DNA of 64,000 bases from Aequitasia blattaphilus (GTDB lineage Bacteria > Bacillota > Clostridia > Lachnospirales > Lachnospiraceae), in the NCBI RefSeq assembly GCF_024721305.1, contig NZ_JAMXOD010000003.1, forward strand, positions 124,001-188,000, written 5' to 3'. Below are positions 1-9,329 of this stretch, one piece after another. Under the pieces are notes generated by a model. It was given only the letters and a program-made list of their open reading frames with translations. It ran no database searches and was not told the origin of the DNA. The position numbers and the translations under genes were made by a program. Each line of letters opens with the position of its first letter. The first letter of the stretch is position 1.

Positions 1-746
1 GGAGCTTTTGAATAAAAATTAATGTTCTGATCATCTTGGTCTATATTCTCAATATTGATTGTCGCTCTTTCATTAATAACGCCACCATCTACCGTAGATA
101 TGACTTTATTTTCCCTGTCAAGAAGAAACACCTCATTTACGGTATCATTCTTTAGTTCAGAAATATAGTTGTAATAAAGATACCTTTCTTCTATATTTGC
201 ACAAATATAACCAGTTATTTTTCCATTGTCAACAATCGTTTCCACAAAACCAAGATGAGGAGATTTCCCACTAATCAAATTATTTAGTAAAAATGGTCCC
301 GCCTTATCGGTTGTCTCCTCCAACATGCCTTCTATACTCTTCTTTTCCACTACTTTTTTATATATCGGATATGCTTCTGATGTTACCAAGACCTGCTCCT
401 CTGGCAAAATCAGATGGAAGGATGATATGGCAGTATTTTGCTTATTATACGTTTTTAAGATCGTTGATATTTGCTCCAAAACAGCATCCTCTTTATTTTG
501 AGAAAATTCTTCAATTAAAACTTTTAACTCCTCATCACATGAGGTTGCAACAAGAACATGGTAAATCCCCTGCATATTTTGATCTAAGTTTTCAATCAGC
601 TGTCGATTACGTTCCTGGTTTGACGAAATATAGTTCTCCTCAATTGTGTCAGCTGACTTTCGGTAAAATATTATGGTGATTACAAGAGATGTCAGAATCG
701 TAATAAATAAAATGGATCCTAATATTTTACTTCGTATGCTTTTCAA
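1..746 (-). CDS. Membrane sensor histidine kinase, N-terminal part (cut by window edge)
   Basis: Only the first ~248 codons are inside the window. The reading frame is open from a TTG start at 746 down to base 1. The start is chosen because GGAGGTG lies just upstream, inside the end of the preceding gene, and because the next residues (MKSIRSK) are followed by a hydrophobic helix at about residues 8-28. After it comes an extracellular region of some 220 residues, rich in Glu, Asn and Ile, of the kind seen in Cache-type sensor domains. The kinase core would lie outside the window. It overlaps the upstream sugar-binding lipoprotein gene by 20 bases, so the two are translationally coupled. Such pairs in Firmicutes (for example XylFII with LytS) form a binding protein plus sensor kinase unit that controls a sugar transporter. 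Kinase assignment is inferred from topology and context; a chemoreceptor cannot be excluded. Confidence 0.6.
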   Translation of the reverse strand, partial: MKSIRSKILGSILFITILTSLVITIIFYRKSADTIEENYISSNQERNRQLIENLDQNMQGIYHVLVATSCDEELKVLIEEFSQNKEDAVLEQISTILKTYNKQNTAISSFHLILPEEQVLVTSEAYPIYKKVVEKKSIEGMLEETTDKAGPFLLNNLISGKSPHLGFVETIVDNGKITGYICANIEERYLYYNYISELKNDTVNEVFLLDRENKVISTVDGGVINERATINIENIDQDDQNINFYSKA

Positions 747-1671
747 TAAACACCTCCACATTATCTGATGTTAAAAACTGAGCATCTAAAATAATTTCTT
801 CTTTTTCACTGGTTCCTTTACGTACCTCGTCAATATATTTTACTGTTTCATATCCGATATCAAAACCTGATTGTGCAACCAAACCCGTCAACTTCTTATT
901 CTGTAAAGCATATAGCGCATCTTCCTGCACGTCAATTGTAACCATTTTCATATTTCCTGCTTCTGCACTTTCTACAATCCCCAGCGCTGTAACTGCGCTT
1001 GTTACAACCAACCCCTTCACCTGGGGATATGCATCTCGTAATTGAACAATCTTCTCCCCTGACATCTTCGCACCTGAATAACCGCTCTCTATATAGGCCA
1101 CTTTCATGCCTGGTATGGTTTCAATATATTGTTGGATTCCTTCCACTCTTTCTTTATGACACATTTGATCTAATTTCCCGGACACAATACCGATTTCTCC
1201 CTGGTAATTCATTGTCTTCGCAATATACTCTGCCATTTTGTATCCCGCTTTTCTATTGTCTATTCCAATATAAGCGTAATCACTATTATCAAATGCCGAA
1301 TCATAGGTCACCACAGGAATACCTTTTTTCTTTGCTTCAAGCAAATAGTCTGGTATCCCCAATGCATCAATAGGTGCTGTTGCCAATGCATCTACATTAT
1401 GCTGAATGAGTGACATCGCCAACTTCTCCTGTGCTTCCTTATCTTCTTCCGCTTCCGGTGCAAAGAACATCACTTTAGCCCCAACCTCCTCAGCTGCTGC
1501 CTCCATCCCGGAACGAACCGATAACCAGTACTCACTTTTTACAGACTTGGCTACCACTCCAATCGTGTATTCGTCTTTTTCTTTTGCTCCATTTACCCCT
1601 TTATTATTACATCCCACAAGGAGTATCATGGCAAAAGACACTGCGAAGACACATCGAATAATCCTTTTCAT
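727..1671 (-). CDS. Sugar-binding lipoprotein, periplasmic binding protein type 1 (RbsB/XylF-like)
   Basis: A 314-residue exported protein with a lipoprotein signal peptide: Lys-Arg start, hydrophobic core and lipobox LVGC with Cys at about residue 21. The mature part reads as a LacI/RbsB-type two-lobed binding fold, with the opening strand YTIGVVAKS, the repeated DALATAPIDALG segment, AYIGIDNRKAGYKMAEYI, and IVSGKLDQ before the second lobe. This family binds monosaccharides or autoinducer-2. No permease or ATPase follows; instead the next gene is a membrane sensor, overlapping by 20 bases. That makes a sensing role more likely than transport. The ligand cannot be read from the sequence. An unremarkable GAGAGG lies about 11 bases before the ATG. 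Confidence 0.85.
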   Translation of the reverse strand: MKRIIRCVFAVSFAMILLVGCNNKGVNGAKEKDEYTIGVVAKSVKSEYWLSVRSGMEAAAEEVGAKVMFFAPEAEEDKEAQEKLAMSLIQHNVDALATAPIDALGIPDYLLEAKKKGIPVVTYDSAFDNSDYAYIGIDNRKAGYKMAEYIAKTMNYQGEIGIVSGKLDQMCHKERVEGIQQYIETIPGMKVAYIESGYSGAKMSGEKIVQLRDAYPQVKGLVVTSAVTALGIVESAEAGNMKMVTIDVQEDALYALQNKKLTGLVAQSGFDIGYETVKYIDEVRKGTSEKEEIILDAQFLTSDNVEVFIEKHTK

Positions 1672-1704
1672 ATCTTCAACAACCTCTCATTTAACTTTTA
1701 GTTT

Positions 1705-1745
1705 CTTAAAAGCACAGGGTAAATTATGTATTCACACTGTGCTTT
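1705..1745 (-). terminator. Rho-independent terminator after the LTA-synthase-like gene
   Basis: On the minus strand, AAAGCACAG (1737-1745) pairs with CTGTGCTTT (1709-1717) and is followed by a short T-run. It sits between the stop of the LTA-synthase-like gene and the start of the sugar-binding lipoprotein gene, so the latter probably has its own promoter, which I could not place confidently. Confidence 0.6.
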
Positions 1746-1757
1746 CTATGTATTTCC

Positions 1758-3704
1758 TTATTTTTTACTTGTTGAGCTTCCTTTACTATCTTCTGTCACG
1801 GTACCAAGATCCACCTTAAGACTCTTATCAAAAGTCACCTTCATACTTTGCAGCATTCTCTTTCGTCCATCATCTGTAATGTAAAAGTGAATCGTGTATT
1901 CTCCTTCTGGTTCTATAAAGGCCTTCGTGTCTACTCTTGTAAAATAGCGAATGCCGTCTTGGGAAATCGCCTTATTCATGGAAATCCATTGTATATCTTC
2001 TTGGTGCTCTCCCGTCCAGACTACAGCATGAACATCATCGGCAATCTTCGCATAATCATCCATATCATCTGCATATACGTAAAAATATTCCGAATCATTG
2101 TCACACAATTCTGCAGACATAGAAGGCTCCATATAAGTATATTCATTGGCCAGATTTTCCAAAAGCTTTGACTGTTTCCCAAGCTCATTGTTCACTGCTT
2201 CTATTCCATAGTTCTCCAACAAGGTGGGAACGTCGCTGTAAAGATTACTTCCCAAACCTAACCGATTTCCTTCAATAGAAGCACCTAAGCTTGCAACAGT
2301 AGTTGGAAACAAATCAAATGTTGAATAAAAGCGTTCTTCTGTACCTTGATACTCCACCGCACTGTTTAAATAATTCACATAAACTTTTCGTTCAGCAGAT
2401 TCATCAATTTCCTCACAGAAATCCGAATCCATTGTTGGATGATCTCCTGCAATTACAACTGTTGTATTCTCATAAAAAGGCTGGCTTTTTATCCATTCTA
2501 CAAATGCCAGTACCTGCCTGTCGGAGCACGAGATTACATTTGCATACTGATCTTCCCCATGCTCTTCTCCACAAATTTCACATACATACCCATCTTCAAA
2601 ATGTGTATCAACCGTCAACATCGTAAAATTAAAAGGCTCGCCCTCTGCTGCAATCTCTGTCAGCTTTTCTTTCGCATTTTCAAAAAGCTTTACATCCTCG
2701 TATCCCCAAAAAACTTTGTATCCATCTTCAATCCAATTAACATCCTTCGCATAATAATAATCAAAGATATTGTAATTTCCATGGGTTGTAAAGTACAGTT
2801 TACGTCCGCCAAACACCGCGTCTGATCCAATTAAAAGTGATTGGTTGTAACCCTGCTCTTCCAAAATATCCCCCAAAGCCGTTACGTCCTCAAAAAATGT
2901 ACTTTGCATATCCATGTTGTTTCGACCACTCATCACAGACAAAGGTAATCCTGCCGTTTCGGCAAACATCGCTCCAATCGTCCATGTTGTACCTTTCATG
3001 CTGTGTCCACCATTCAATTTATCAGAGCTTCCCGAAAAATTTTCATTCTCCTGAGCCAGCTTCGTCAAATTAGGAATATAGTTTTCCTCATATCCTCCAC
3101 CATTCTCTACGTCGGCATAAGTAGTTTCCATAGATTCCAAAAAGATATATATTAAATTTCGCTTTTCTTCCGGAAACTGAATCTGAGTCTCGCCGGGATT
3201 CACATAATTATCCTCAACAAAGGTAGAATAAGTTCCATTTCCCGCGAAATATGCTCCTGCATCTATTTTATCCCAGGTATACCCAAAAAGTACTGACGTA
3301 ATAAGCAGAAATACAGCAAACACTCCACCTGCAATCTTTGAAGAGAGATTCCGCTTCTTAAATTTTATCATTGTGAAAAGAAGAATTCCCATAATTAATA
3401 TCGTGGGCAGCAAACATGAAAGAAGGTAATTTAAAACCATCCCCTTATCTGTCCCTTTAATCGGCGAATTCAGTGTATACATCAGCTCATCCATACTTAG
3501 GGCAGACCATGTTTTATTCATCCAAAGAATACTAAAAGAAGCCATTGCCAGCAGAATTGACACTATAATTGTCGTGACAAGGGCGATACGTTTAAACAGG
3601 GGGGCTTTCAAAAAACTTTTTGCAGAGGGTAACGTAAACTTTCTCTCAGTTTTCCTTTTTTTATGAATATTTCTTCTCCATCTGTTTGAACTCATATGAA
3701 TCAT
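1758..3704 (-). CDS. LTA synthase family / sulfatase-fold phosphoglycerol transferase, membrane anchored
   Basis: A 648-residue protein with three hydrophobic helices at about residues 39-61, 92-113 and 124-142, then an extracellular alkaline-phosphatase-fold domain from about residue 184. Family landmarks are visible: the metal-binding Glu in LIYIFLESME (about residue 190), the Thr nucleophile region MKGTTWTIGAMF (about 239-240), and the metal-binding AGDHPTMD. LtaS-type enzymes move glycerol phosphate from phosphatidylglycerol to a glycolipid or glycan acceptor on the cell surface. Classical LtaS has five helices, so this three-helix form may instead modify a different polymer, as OpgB does. 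Two ATGs (3704 and 3695) are possible starts; GGAAG lies at a usable distance for the first. It is transcribed divergently from the REC-GGDEF-EAL gene. Confidence 0.85.
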   Translation of the reverse strand: MIHMSSNRWRRNIHKKRKTERKFTLPSAKSFLKAPLFKRIALVTTIIVSILLAMASFSILWMNKTWSALSMDELMYTLNSPIKGTDKGMVLNYLLSCLLPTILIMGILLFTMIKFKKRNLSSKIAGGVFAVFLLITSVLFGYTWDKIDAGAYFAGNGTYSTFVEDNYVNPGETQIQFPEEKRNLIYIFLESMETTYADVENGGGYEENYIPNLTKLAQENENFSGSSDKLNGGHSMKGTTWTIGAMFAETAGLPLSVMSGRNNMDMQSTFFEDVTALGDILEEQGYNQSLLIGSDAVFGGRKLYFTTHGNYNIFDYYYAKDVNWIEDGYKVFWGYEDVKLFENAKEKLTEIAAEGEPFNFTMLTVDTHFEDGYVCEICGEEHGEDQYANVISCSDRQVLAFVEWIKSQPFYENTTVVIAGDHPTMDSDFCEEIDESAERKVYVNYLNSAVEYQGTEERFYSTFDLFPTTVASLGASIEGNRLGLGSNLYSDVPTLLENYGIEAVNNELGKQSKLLENLANEYTYMEPSMSAELCDNDSEYFYVYADDMDDYAKIADDVHAVVWTGEHQEDIQWISMNKAISQDGIRYFTRVDTKAFIEPEGEYTIHFYITDDGRKRMLQSMKVTFDKSLKVDLGTVTEDSKGSSTSKK

Positions 3705-3821
3705 ATCCTACTTCCTATTTATATATCATAATATTTTTAAAAAACACTACTACTCCTTAGTATCCCATATTGCATCTTAAAAGTCCACCCCCTTATTTCC
3801 TTTATATTTGTGAAACAACGA

Positions 3822-3850
3822 TTGCTTTTTCCTCCCACAACATGTAAAAT
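3822..3850 (+). promoter_or_regulatory. Sigma-A-type promoter for the REC-GGDEF-EAL gene
   Basis: TTGCTT (3822-3827), a 17-base spacer and TAAAAT (3845-3850), placed about 30 bases before the start codon and followed by AAAGGGG as ribosome site. Identified by eye from consensus. Confidence 0.6.
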
Positions 3851-3880
3851 TAAGTTAGTTTGAGTAAAGGGGATATGTAA

Positions 3881-5539
3881 ATGAGCAAGATTCTTATTGT
3901 TGAAGATAGTGCAATCAACAGACAAATATTAAAGAAAATGCTTGATCAGGAATACGATATTATTGAGGCAGTAAATGGTCAGGAAGCATTAGATATACTG
4001 AAAGATGAATGGTTTAATCTTGATTTAATTCTACTGGATATTATGATGCCAGTAATGGATGGATATACCTTCTTATCTGTCATTAAAGATTATCCAGATT
4101 ATATGACAGTACCAATTATCGTAACAACATCAAACGATAGTGAAAAAGATGAAATACAAGCCCTCGCCAGAGGAGCTACAGATTATATCCGAAAGCCCTA
4201 TCATTGGCAAATTGTAAAGCATCGAATTAACAACATTATTTCTCTTCGTCAAACAGCTGCTATATTTAATCTTATCAAGTATGATCAATTAACTGGACTC
4301 TATAGTAAAGAATACTTTTATAAAATGGCAGCTGAAGAAATGGAGACACATCCAGAAAACACATACGATATTATCTGTTGTGATATCGAAAACTTTAGCC
4401 TCGTAAATGATGCCTATGGTTATGATACGGGAAATGAAATTTTAAAGTGCACTGCCAGTGCGGTGAACTCCTTCCTGAAAGATAATATATTATGCACGCG
4501 ACTCAACAGTGATATCTTCGTAGCATTATTACCCCATAAGGAGCTCTACGACGAACTGTTTTTTACCGACTTAACAAATCACATAAATTCATGTCTGACT
4601 CATTGTAATATTGTATTGGATTATGGAATCTACCAGAACAGCAGTAGTGAAACTTCTATTTACACTGCTTGTAACAGAGCAATGTCTGTAATCGAAAAGG
4701 TGAAGGGTAATTTCACGAAAAACTATGCTTTTTATGATGAATCTTTCCGAAAAGACAAGCTTTTTGCTCAAAATATAACTGCTAATATGGAAAGAGCTTT
4801 AAAGGACAAAGAGTTTAAAGTCTATTATCAGCCTAAGGTTGACTTAAAAACCGGACAGATGATTGGCGCTGAAGCTCTGGTTCGCTGGGTGTCTCCCATT
4901 GACGGCTTTATGCCGCCGGGACAATTTATTCCCTTGTTCGAAAAGAACGGTTTTATATCCGAGCTTGACTGCTTCGTTTGGGAAGAAACCTGCCGCTTTA
5001 TGCGTGAGTGCCATGACCAGGGACTTCCGAAACTTCCTATATCCGTCAATGTATCTCGTACAGACTTATATAACCTTGATGTTCCAAAAATTGTATGCCA
5101 TTTGACGAACAAATATCAATTAGATAAGAAATATTTACATTTAGAAATAACAGAGTCCGCTTACAATGAACATCCCGAAATAATTCTGAAGGTTACTTCA
5201 GTCCTTCACGATTTAGGATTCATTCTTGAATTGGATGATTTTGGTACCGGCTACTCTTCATTAAACCTTTTAAGCGAAATGTCAATTGATATTTTAAAAT
5301 TAGATATGCGTTTTGCTCAGAATCACACTACGAACAAACGTCAAAATGACATTCTTTCATTTATTTTAGACTTGGCCAAAAGAATGGGTCTCGTTGTGAT
5401 TTCAGAAGGAGTAGAAACAAAAGAACAGGCTGATACTTTAAGAGATATGGGCTGTGGTCTTGCGCAAGGTTACTATTATTCTAAACCAATAACACAAGAT
5501 GAGTATAAAGAAATGTTAATGAAACTTAAAGGGGAATAA
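3881..5539 (+). CDS. Response regulator with degenerate GGDEF and intact EAL domain (c-di-GMP phosphodiesterase)
   Basis: A 552-residue three-domain protein. Residues 1-125 are a receiver domain with the acidic ILIVEDS start and phospho-acceptor Asp53 in LLDIMMP. Residues ~130-290 are a GGDEF-type domain whose signature is degenerate (RLNSDIF in place of RxGGDEF), so it should not make c-di-GMP; it may bind GTP or act as scaffold. Residues ~300-545 are an EAL domain with all catalytic landmarks: EALVRW, SVNVSR, EITES, DDFGTGYSS, KLD, EGVET and AQGYY. The predicted activity is hydrolysis of c-di-GMP to pGpG, controlled by phosphorylation of the receiver. The HPt gene follows 3 bases later and hybrid kinases face it, so the phosphate is likely to arrive through that relay. 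Confidence 0.93.
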   Translation: MSKILIVEDSAINRQILKKMLDQEYDIIEAVNGQEALDILKDEWFNLDLILLDIMMPVMDGYTFLSVIKDYPDYMTVPIIVTTSNDSEKDEIQALARGATDYIRKPYHWQIVKHRINNIISLRQTAAIFNLIKYDQLTGLYSKEYFYKMAAEEMETHPENTYDIICCDIENFSLVNDAYGYDTGNEILKCTASAVNSFLKDNILCTRLNSDIFVALLPHKELYDELFFTDLTNHINSCLTHCNIVLDYGIYQNSSSETSIYTACNRAMSVIEKVKGNFTKNYAFYDESFRKDKLFAQNITANMERALKDKEFKVYYQPKVDLKTGQMIGAEALVRWVSPIDGFMPPGQFIPLFEKNGFISELDCFVWEETCRFMRECHDQGLPKLPISVNVSRTDLYNLDVPKIVCHLTNKYQLDKKYLHLEITESAYNEHPEIILKVTSVLHDLGFILELDDFGTGYSSLNLLSEMSIDILKLDMRFAQNHTTNKRQNDILSFILDLAKRMGLVVISEGVETKEQADTLRDMGCGLAQGYYYSKPITQDEYKEMLMKLKGE

Positions 5540-5542
5540 AAT

Positions 5543-5881
5543 ATGAGTGAATTACTAACAAAACTTACAAATTATGGTGCAGACGTAAATGCTGCGCTTG
5601 AGCGCTTTGGAGGAGATGCTTCTCTATTTGAAACTTGCTTCTATATGCTGATAGAGGATGAGAACTTTGCCAACCTTGGCAAATATATGAAAGAAAAAAA
5701 CTATGAAGAAGCGTTTAAATGTGCCCATGCACTAAAGGGGGTTGTGGGGAATTTGGAAATAACCCCTCTTTATCAATCAATCTCTTCCCTTGTAGAATCT
5801 TTAAGAGCACAAAATTATGAAGATATTGATTCGATATATCATCAAATAGAAACGGATTATCAATCCTTGTTAGACATTTAA
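5543..5881 (+). CDS. Stand-alone HPt (histidine phosphotransfer) protein
   Basis: A 112-residue, mostly helical protein. The segment CAHALKGVVGNLE carries the HPt signature, with the phospho-accepting His at about residue 62 followed by the usual Lys-Gly pair. HPt proteins carry phosphoryl groups between the receiver domain of a hybrid kinase and the receiver of an output protein. The gene starts 3 bases after the REC-GGDEF-EAL gene, and its ribosome site AGGGGA lies inside the end of that gene, so the two are co-translated. The two hybrid kinases encoded convergently just downstream are natural donors. Confidence 0.9.
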   Translation: MSELLTKLTNYGADVNAALERFGGDASLFETCFYMLIEDENFANLGKYMKEKNYEEAFKCAHALKGVVGNLEITPLYQSISSLVESLRAQNYEDIDSIYHQIETDYQSLLDI

Positions 5882-5893
5882 AATAAAAGAAAT

Positions 5894-5938
5894 GACAGGA
5901 GCTTGCAACCAGCGTTACTTGCTCCTGTCTCTTTTTTA
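5894..5938. terminator. Bidirectional terminator between the HPt gene and the FIST hybrid kinase
   Basis: GACAGGAGC (5894-5902) pairs with GCTCCTGTC (5921-5929), followed by a T-rich run on the plus strand; upstream A-rich bases give T-rich sequence on the minus strand. It lies between two convergent genes. Confidence 0.8.
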
Positions 5939-8900
5939 TTTCCTCCAATATTCCAATGCACGGTATACTTCTTCTACATCTACCGGCTTTGTTAAATGAT
6001 CATTCATTCCACATCTCTTACTTTCTTCCCGATGCTCTTTGCTTGCATGAGCTGTCATCGCCAAAATAGGCATATCGTCAAATTCATGGTTCTCACGAAT
6101 TAAAGTAGTTGCAGTTAATCCATCCATTTCTGGCATTTGAATATCCATCAGTACGATGTCAAGACTTTGCTCTTTTACAAGCTTTACGGCTTCAACTCCA
6201 TTAGTCGCATAGAAAACTTCAACTCCTGCCTTTTTAAGAAGTTCTCCCATAATAATTCGATTGATTTCATTATCTTCAACAACAAGAACTCTCATACCTG
6301 ATAAACGTTTTTTCTGTTCATCTAGAGATATCTCTTCCTTCACTATATGAGTTTTAGGAATATCAAAAATGACATGAATTCCAAATAAGCTTCCCTTATC
6401 CTTAATTTGTTGGTAGGTAACATCTCCTTTCATAAGCTTTGCAAGTCCTTTACTAATTGCCAAGCCCATTCCCAGACCTTCTTGTTTCTTGCTATAACTC
6501 ATGTCCATTTGCGTAAGTGGTGTAAACAAACCAGCATTTCCTGCATCCGAAATACCTCTGCCAGTATCCTCTACTTCAACCCATAAACCAACTTTGTTCC
6601 GAAATTTTTTCGACTCTTTTTTTAGCCGGACTGTGACACCGCCCTCTGCTGTAAACTTCACACCGTTTGACATAATATTATAGATAATCTGCTCAAATTT
6701 AGCCCGGTCTCCCAGAACTCCTTCCGGAATATCCGAATCAATCTCCGTCTTGATATATAGACCCTTTTTTCTTGCAGTGTCTTCAAAAAGTTTTCCCAGA
6801 TTTTCCACTACTTGTTTGGGATTAAACTCCTTGCTTTCAAGCTCTATTTTTCCCGCCTCAATGTCAGAAAAATCTAATATACTCTCAACTGTAGAATTCA
6901 GAATATGAGCCGAATGTATTCCCTTTTCAATAATGATTTGCGTGCTTTCACCAGTTCCCTCTATGTTTTTCACTTCATTTGCCATTGCCAATATACTATT
7001 GAGAGGAGTCCGGACTTCATGTCCTACAGAGGCCAAAAATTCGTTCTTTTGCTTCAGGTTTCCTTCTGCTATTGCCCTTGCTCTTTGAAGCTCATCCATT
7101 GCCGCCTTTTGTTCCCTAAGATCTCTCAGATATCCTACTACGCAGTAGTTTTCTCCCATGGGAACACGTACTAAGGTTATTTCTGTTGGAATCTCTGTTC
7201 CTACGTGTGTTCTAAAAGACCATTCAAATTTTATATGTCCATCAATAAAAGCCTTCATCACATAATCGGTGAATCCGCCATCTTTCTGTTCTTTAATCAT
7301 TTGTGGGAATTGTATAATAAAATCCTCCCTGCTGGCACTTTCAAACATGTAAAGGGCTTCCTTATTACAATCAATTGGTTTCCCGTTTTCATCCCAGAAC
7401 ACACAGCTAAGAGGCATCGATCCCACCATAATATGAGATCTTTCCTCGGCCGTTTCCAGCCTTTGATGGGCAAGAACAGAGGAAAGAAGCGCTGCAATGG
7501 ATTGAATCGTCTCTACATCACTTTCACCTAGTCTGGATAAAAAAGGCGTTTGCTCTACGGTTCTTCCTGTAATTAAAATTGCAACTTTTTTATTCTGTAT
7601 TGTCACAGGAGAAGAAATAAAGTAAGGAAGCTTTAGCACCTCTCTTATCTCTTTCAGCCGTTCCTCTGAATCTGCTGCTGTAACTATGACCGACGTATGC
7701 TCATCTAACATTTCCCCTTCCAGATTTACACGCCTTTGTGAAATGTCCATAATTTCCTCTGGGGTATATCCTTGCAATACCGATGGAATAAATCCTCCCT
7801 CGTCATGAGGAACTAAAACCACTGTTTTTTGCATATTCAGAACAGCGTTCAATCTTCTGGCTACCGGTATAAATACGCTATCTTGTCCCGTAACTGTACG
7901 AAGTGAAACAGAAAGCTCTGAAAGGAGACTAAATCCTCTCCGTTTTTGCTCTAATTCATGACGAATCGAAATCATCATATTATCCAATTCCAAGATCTTC
8001 GCTGCGTTATGATTGGAAAGGCTGATTACCCCATCCAAAGGTATCTCATCCGAATCATCCTTCTGAGTATCTTCCCAGCTTGTCGCCTGTGAATTTTCGC
8101 TCTCTGCACTCTTCTTTTTAGAGTCTTTACTTTGGGTTAACAAACAAAATACACCCGTCCAATCAAGCCCTCTCGCTCTCCCACCTATCGGTGCAATCTC
8201 CACTCCGGTATATACACCTAATACAGGGACTTTATCTCCCACAACTTCTTGCAAAACAAGAGCATCCTCTATATCTCTTCCGCCATAACCTGCACATCTT
8301 CCGGCACAATCAATATAGATTCCCAGAACAGGCTCTCGGTCTCCTAGCTCTTGAAATAAACTCTCAATTTTAGGCTTCATATATTCTAAATTATTTGCAC
8401 GGAACATTAGTTGAAATTTTGTCCCTGATACCATATCAGGTTCAAACATAACAATCCCATCTCTTTCTTTGTCAATTCCAAGGCAAAGACGACTGGCATA
8501 ATTACTTTCGTTATATGGCTCCCAACGTTTTCCATGATTAATTCCAAAAGTCAAAAAGAATGGGTACTGTTCCGGCATTACAACAGATTCTATCATTCGG
8601 TCCACAAAAGGTATTGCTGGTTCTCCATCTATCTCTAAAATCACCGGTCCTTCCGCTTTGGTAACCGTATGATATGTAGATGCCGGTTCACACCCATGCA
8701 TAATAGCATGGTCAATCTGTATATCATCTGAAAAAACCAACGCCATTGCTTCATGCTCTGTCAGCTTTCCATCAATAACGAGAGGAGTTGGCGTACACAC
8801 GTGATCCCCTTGCAGCCCAGCTCCTGTCAAAGGCGGCAAAAAACCCAACCCTTTTTTCATCCCTTCTAACAACCATGTAGCCATCAAAAGACGCACCCCA

Positions 8901-9328
8901 TCCTTTGAATGGTCTACTCCATCATAAAAGAGCATTGCTGAAGTGTCTTCCTTTACTCCAGCCTCTTTAAGCTGTTGTCCCAAACGATATCCTGTATCTT
9001 TTTCACTGGCTAAGAGCCCTTTCTCGTGATAAACCGAACACGCAGAGTTCTCCATCCAAAAACATGCAACACCAACTTGATTACCTGCGTAACCATATGT
9101 GTCATTGGTAATAATACCAACTCCACCGCCTCCATAAATTTGAGCCTGGTCTCCCACTACTGATTGAACTGAATCCAACAGCTCTTGATGACTATGGGTT
9201 GCCGTACCGAAAAGCAAGACCATATCACAGGGCTCTGTAAGCCCTCCATTTTGTAATGCTTTTCGAGACGCCTCCTTTCCAGCTAATACACTATCCGGAT
9301 TATCACAATATCCAACCCCAACCTTCAT
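5936..9328 (-). CDS. FIST-domain hybrid sensor histidine kinase
   Basis: A 1130-residue protein without a membrane helix. Residues 1-~200 match FIST_N (MVLLFGTATHSHQ, IYGGGGVGI) and ~225-~380 FIST_C (YPFFLTFGINHG, YIDCAGRCAGYG, GVYTGVEIAP), a cytosolic small-ligand sensor module. A GAF-like region (~450-620) and a PAS-like region (~640-745) follow, then a HisKA domain with the phospho-His in SVGHEVRTPLNSI, an HATPase domain (NGVKFT, DTGRGIS, GLGMGLAIS) and a C-terminal receiver with VLVVEDNEIN and the acceptor Asp in VLMDIQMPEMDG. It lies 1 base after the neighbouring hybrid kinase gene in the same operon. The receiver needs an HPt partner to pass phosphate on, and the HPt gene is the convergent neighbour. 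The ligand is unknown. Confidence 0.92.
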   Translation of the reverse strand: MKVGVGYCDNPDSVLAGKEASRKALQNGGLTEPCDMVLLFGTATHSHQELLDSVQSVVGDQAQIYGGGGVGIITNDTYGYAGNQVGVACFWMENSACSVYHEKGLLASEKDTGYRLGQQLKEAGVKEDTSAMLFYDGVDHSKDGVRLLMATWLLEGMKKGLGFLPPLTGAGLQGDHVCTPTPLVIDGKLTEHEAMALVFSDDIQIDHAIMHGCEPASTYHTVTKAEGPVILEIDGEPAIPFVDRMIESVVMPEQYPFFLTFGINHGKRWEPYNESNYASRLCLGIDKERDGIVMFEPDMVSGTKFQLMFRANNLEYMKPKIESLFQELGDREPVLGIYIDCAGRCAGYGGRDIEDALVLQEVVGDKVPVLGVYTGVEIAPIGGRARGLDWTGVFCLLTQSKDSKKKSAESENSQATSWEDTQKDDSDEIPLDGVISLSNHNAAKILELDNMMISIRHELEQKRRGFSLLSELSVSLRTVTGQDSVFIPVARRLNAVLNMQKTVVLVPHDEGGFIPSVLQGYTPEEIMDISQRRVNLEGEMLDEHTSVIVTAADSEERLKEIREVLKLPYFISSPVTIQNKKVAILITGRTVEQTPFLSRLGESDVETIQSIAALLSSVLAHQRLETAEERSHIMVGSMPLSCVFWDENGKPIDCNKEALYMFESASREDFIIQFPQMIKEQKDGGFTDYVMKAFIDGHIKFEWSFRTHVGTEIPTEITLVRVPMGENYCVVGYLRDLREQKAAMDELQRARAIAEGNLKQKNEFLASVGHEVRTPLNSILAMANEVKNIEGTGESTQIIIEKGIHSAHILNSTVESILDFSDIEAGKIELESKEFNPKQVVENLGKLFEDTARKKGLYIKTEIDSDIPEGVLGDRAKFEQIIYNIMSNGVKFTAEGGVTVRLKKESKKFRNKVGLWVEVEDTGRGISDAGNAGLFTPLTQMDMSYSKKQEGLGMGLAISKGLAKLMKGDVTYQQIKDKGSLFGIHVIFDIPKTHIVKEEISLDEQKKRLSGMRVLVVEDNEINRIIMGELLKKAGVEVFYATNGVEAVKLVKEQSLDIVLMDIQMPEMDGLTATTLIRENHEFDDMPILAMTAHASKEHREESKRCGMNDHLTKPVDVEEVYRALEYWRK

Positions 9329-9329
9329 A

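Noticed and set aside
293-679. A 128-codon plus-strand open frame
   Set aside because: It lies opposite the sensor-kinase gene, has no ribosome site and looks like a shadow frame.
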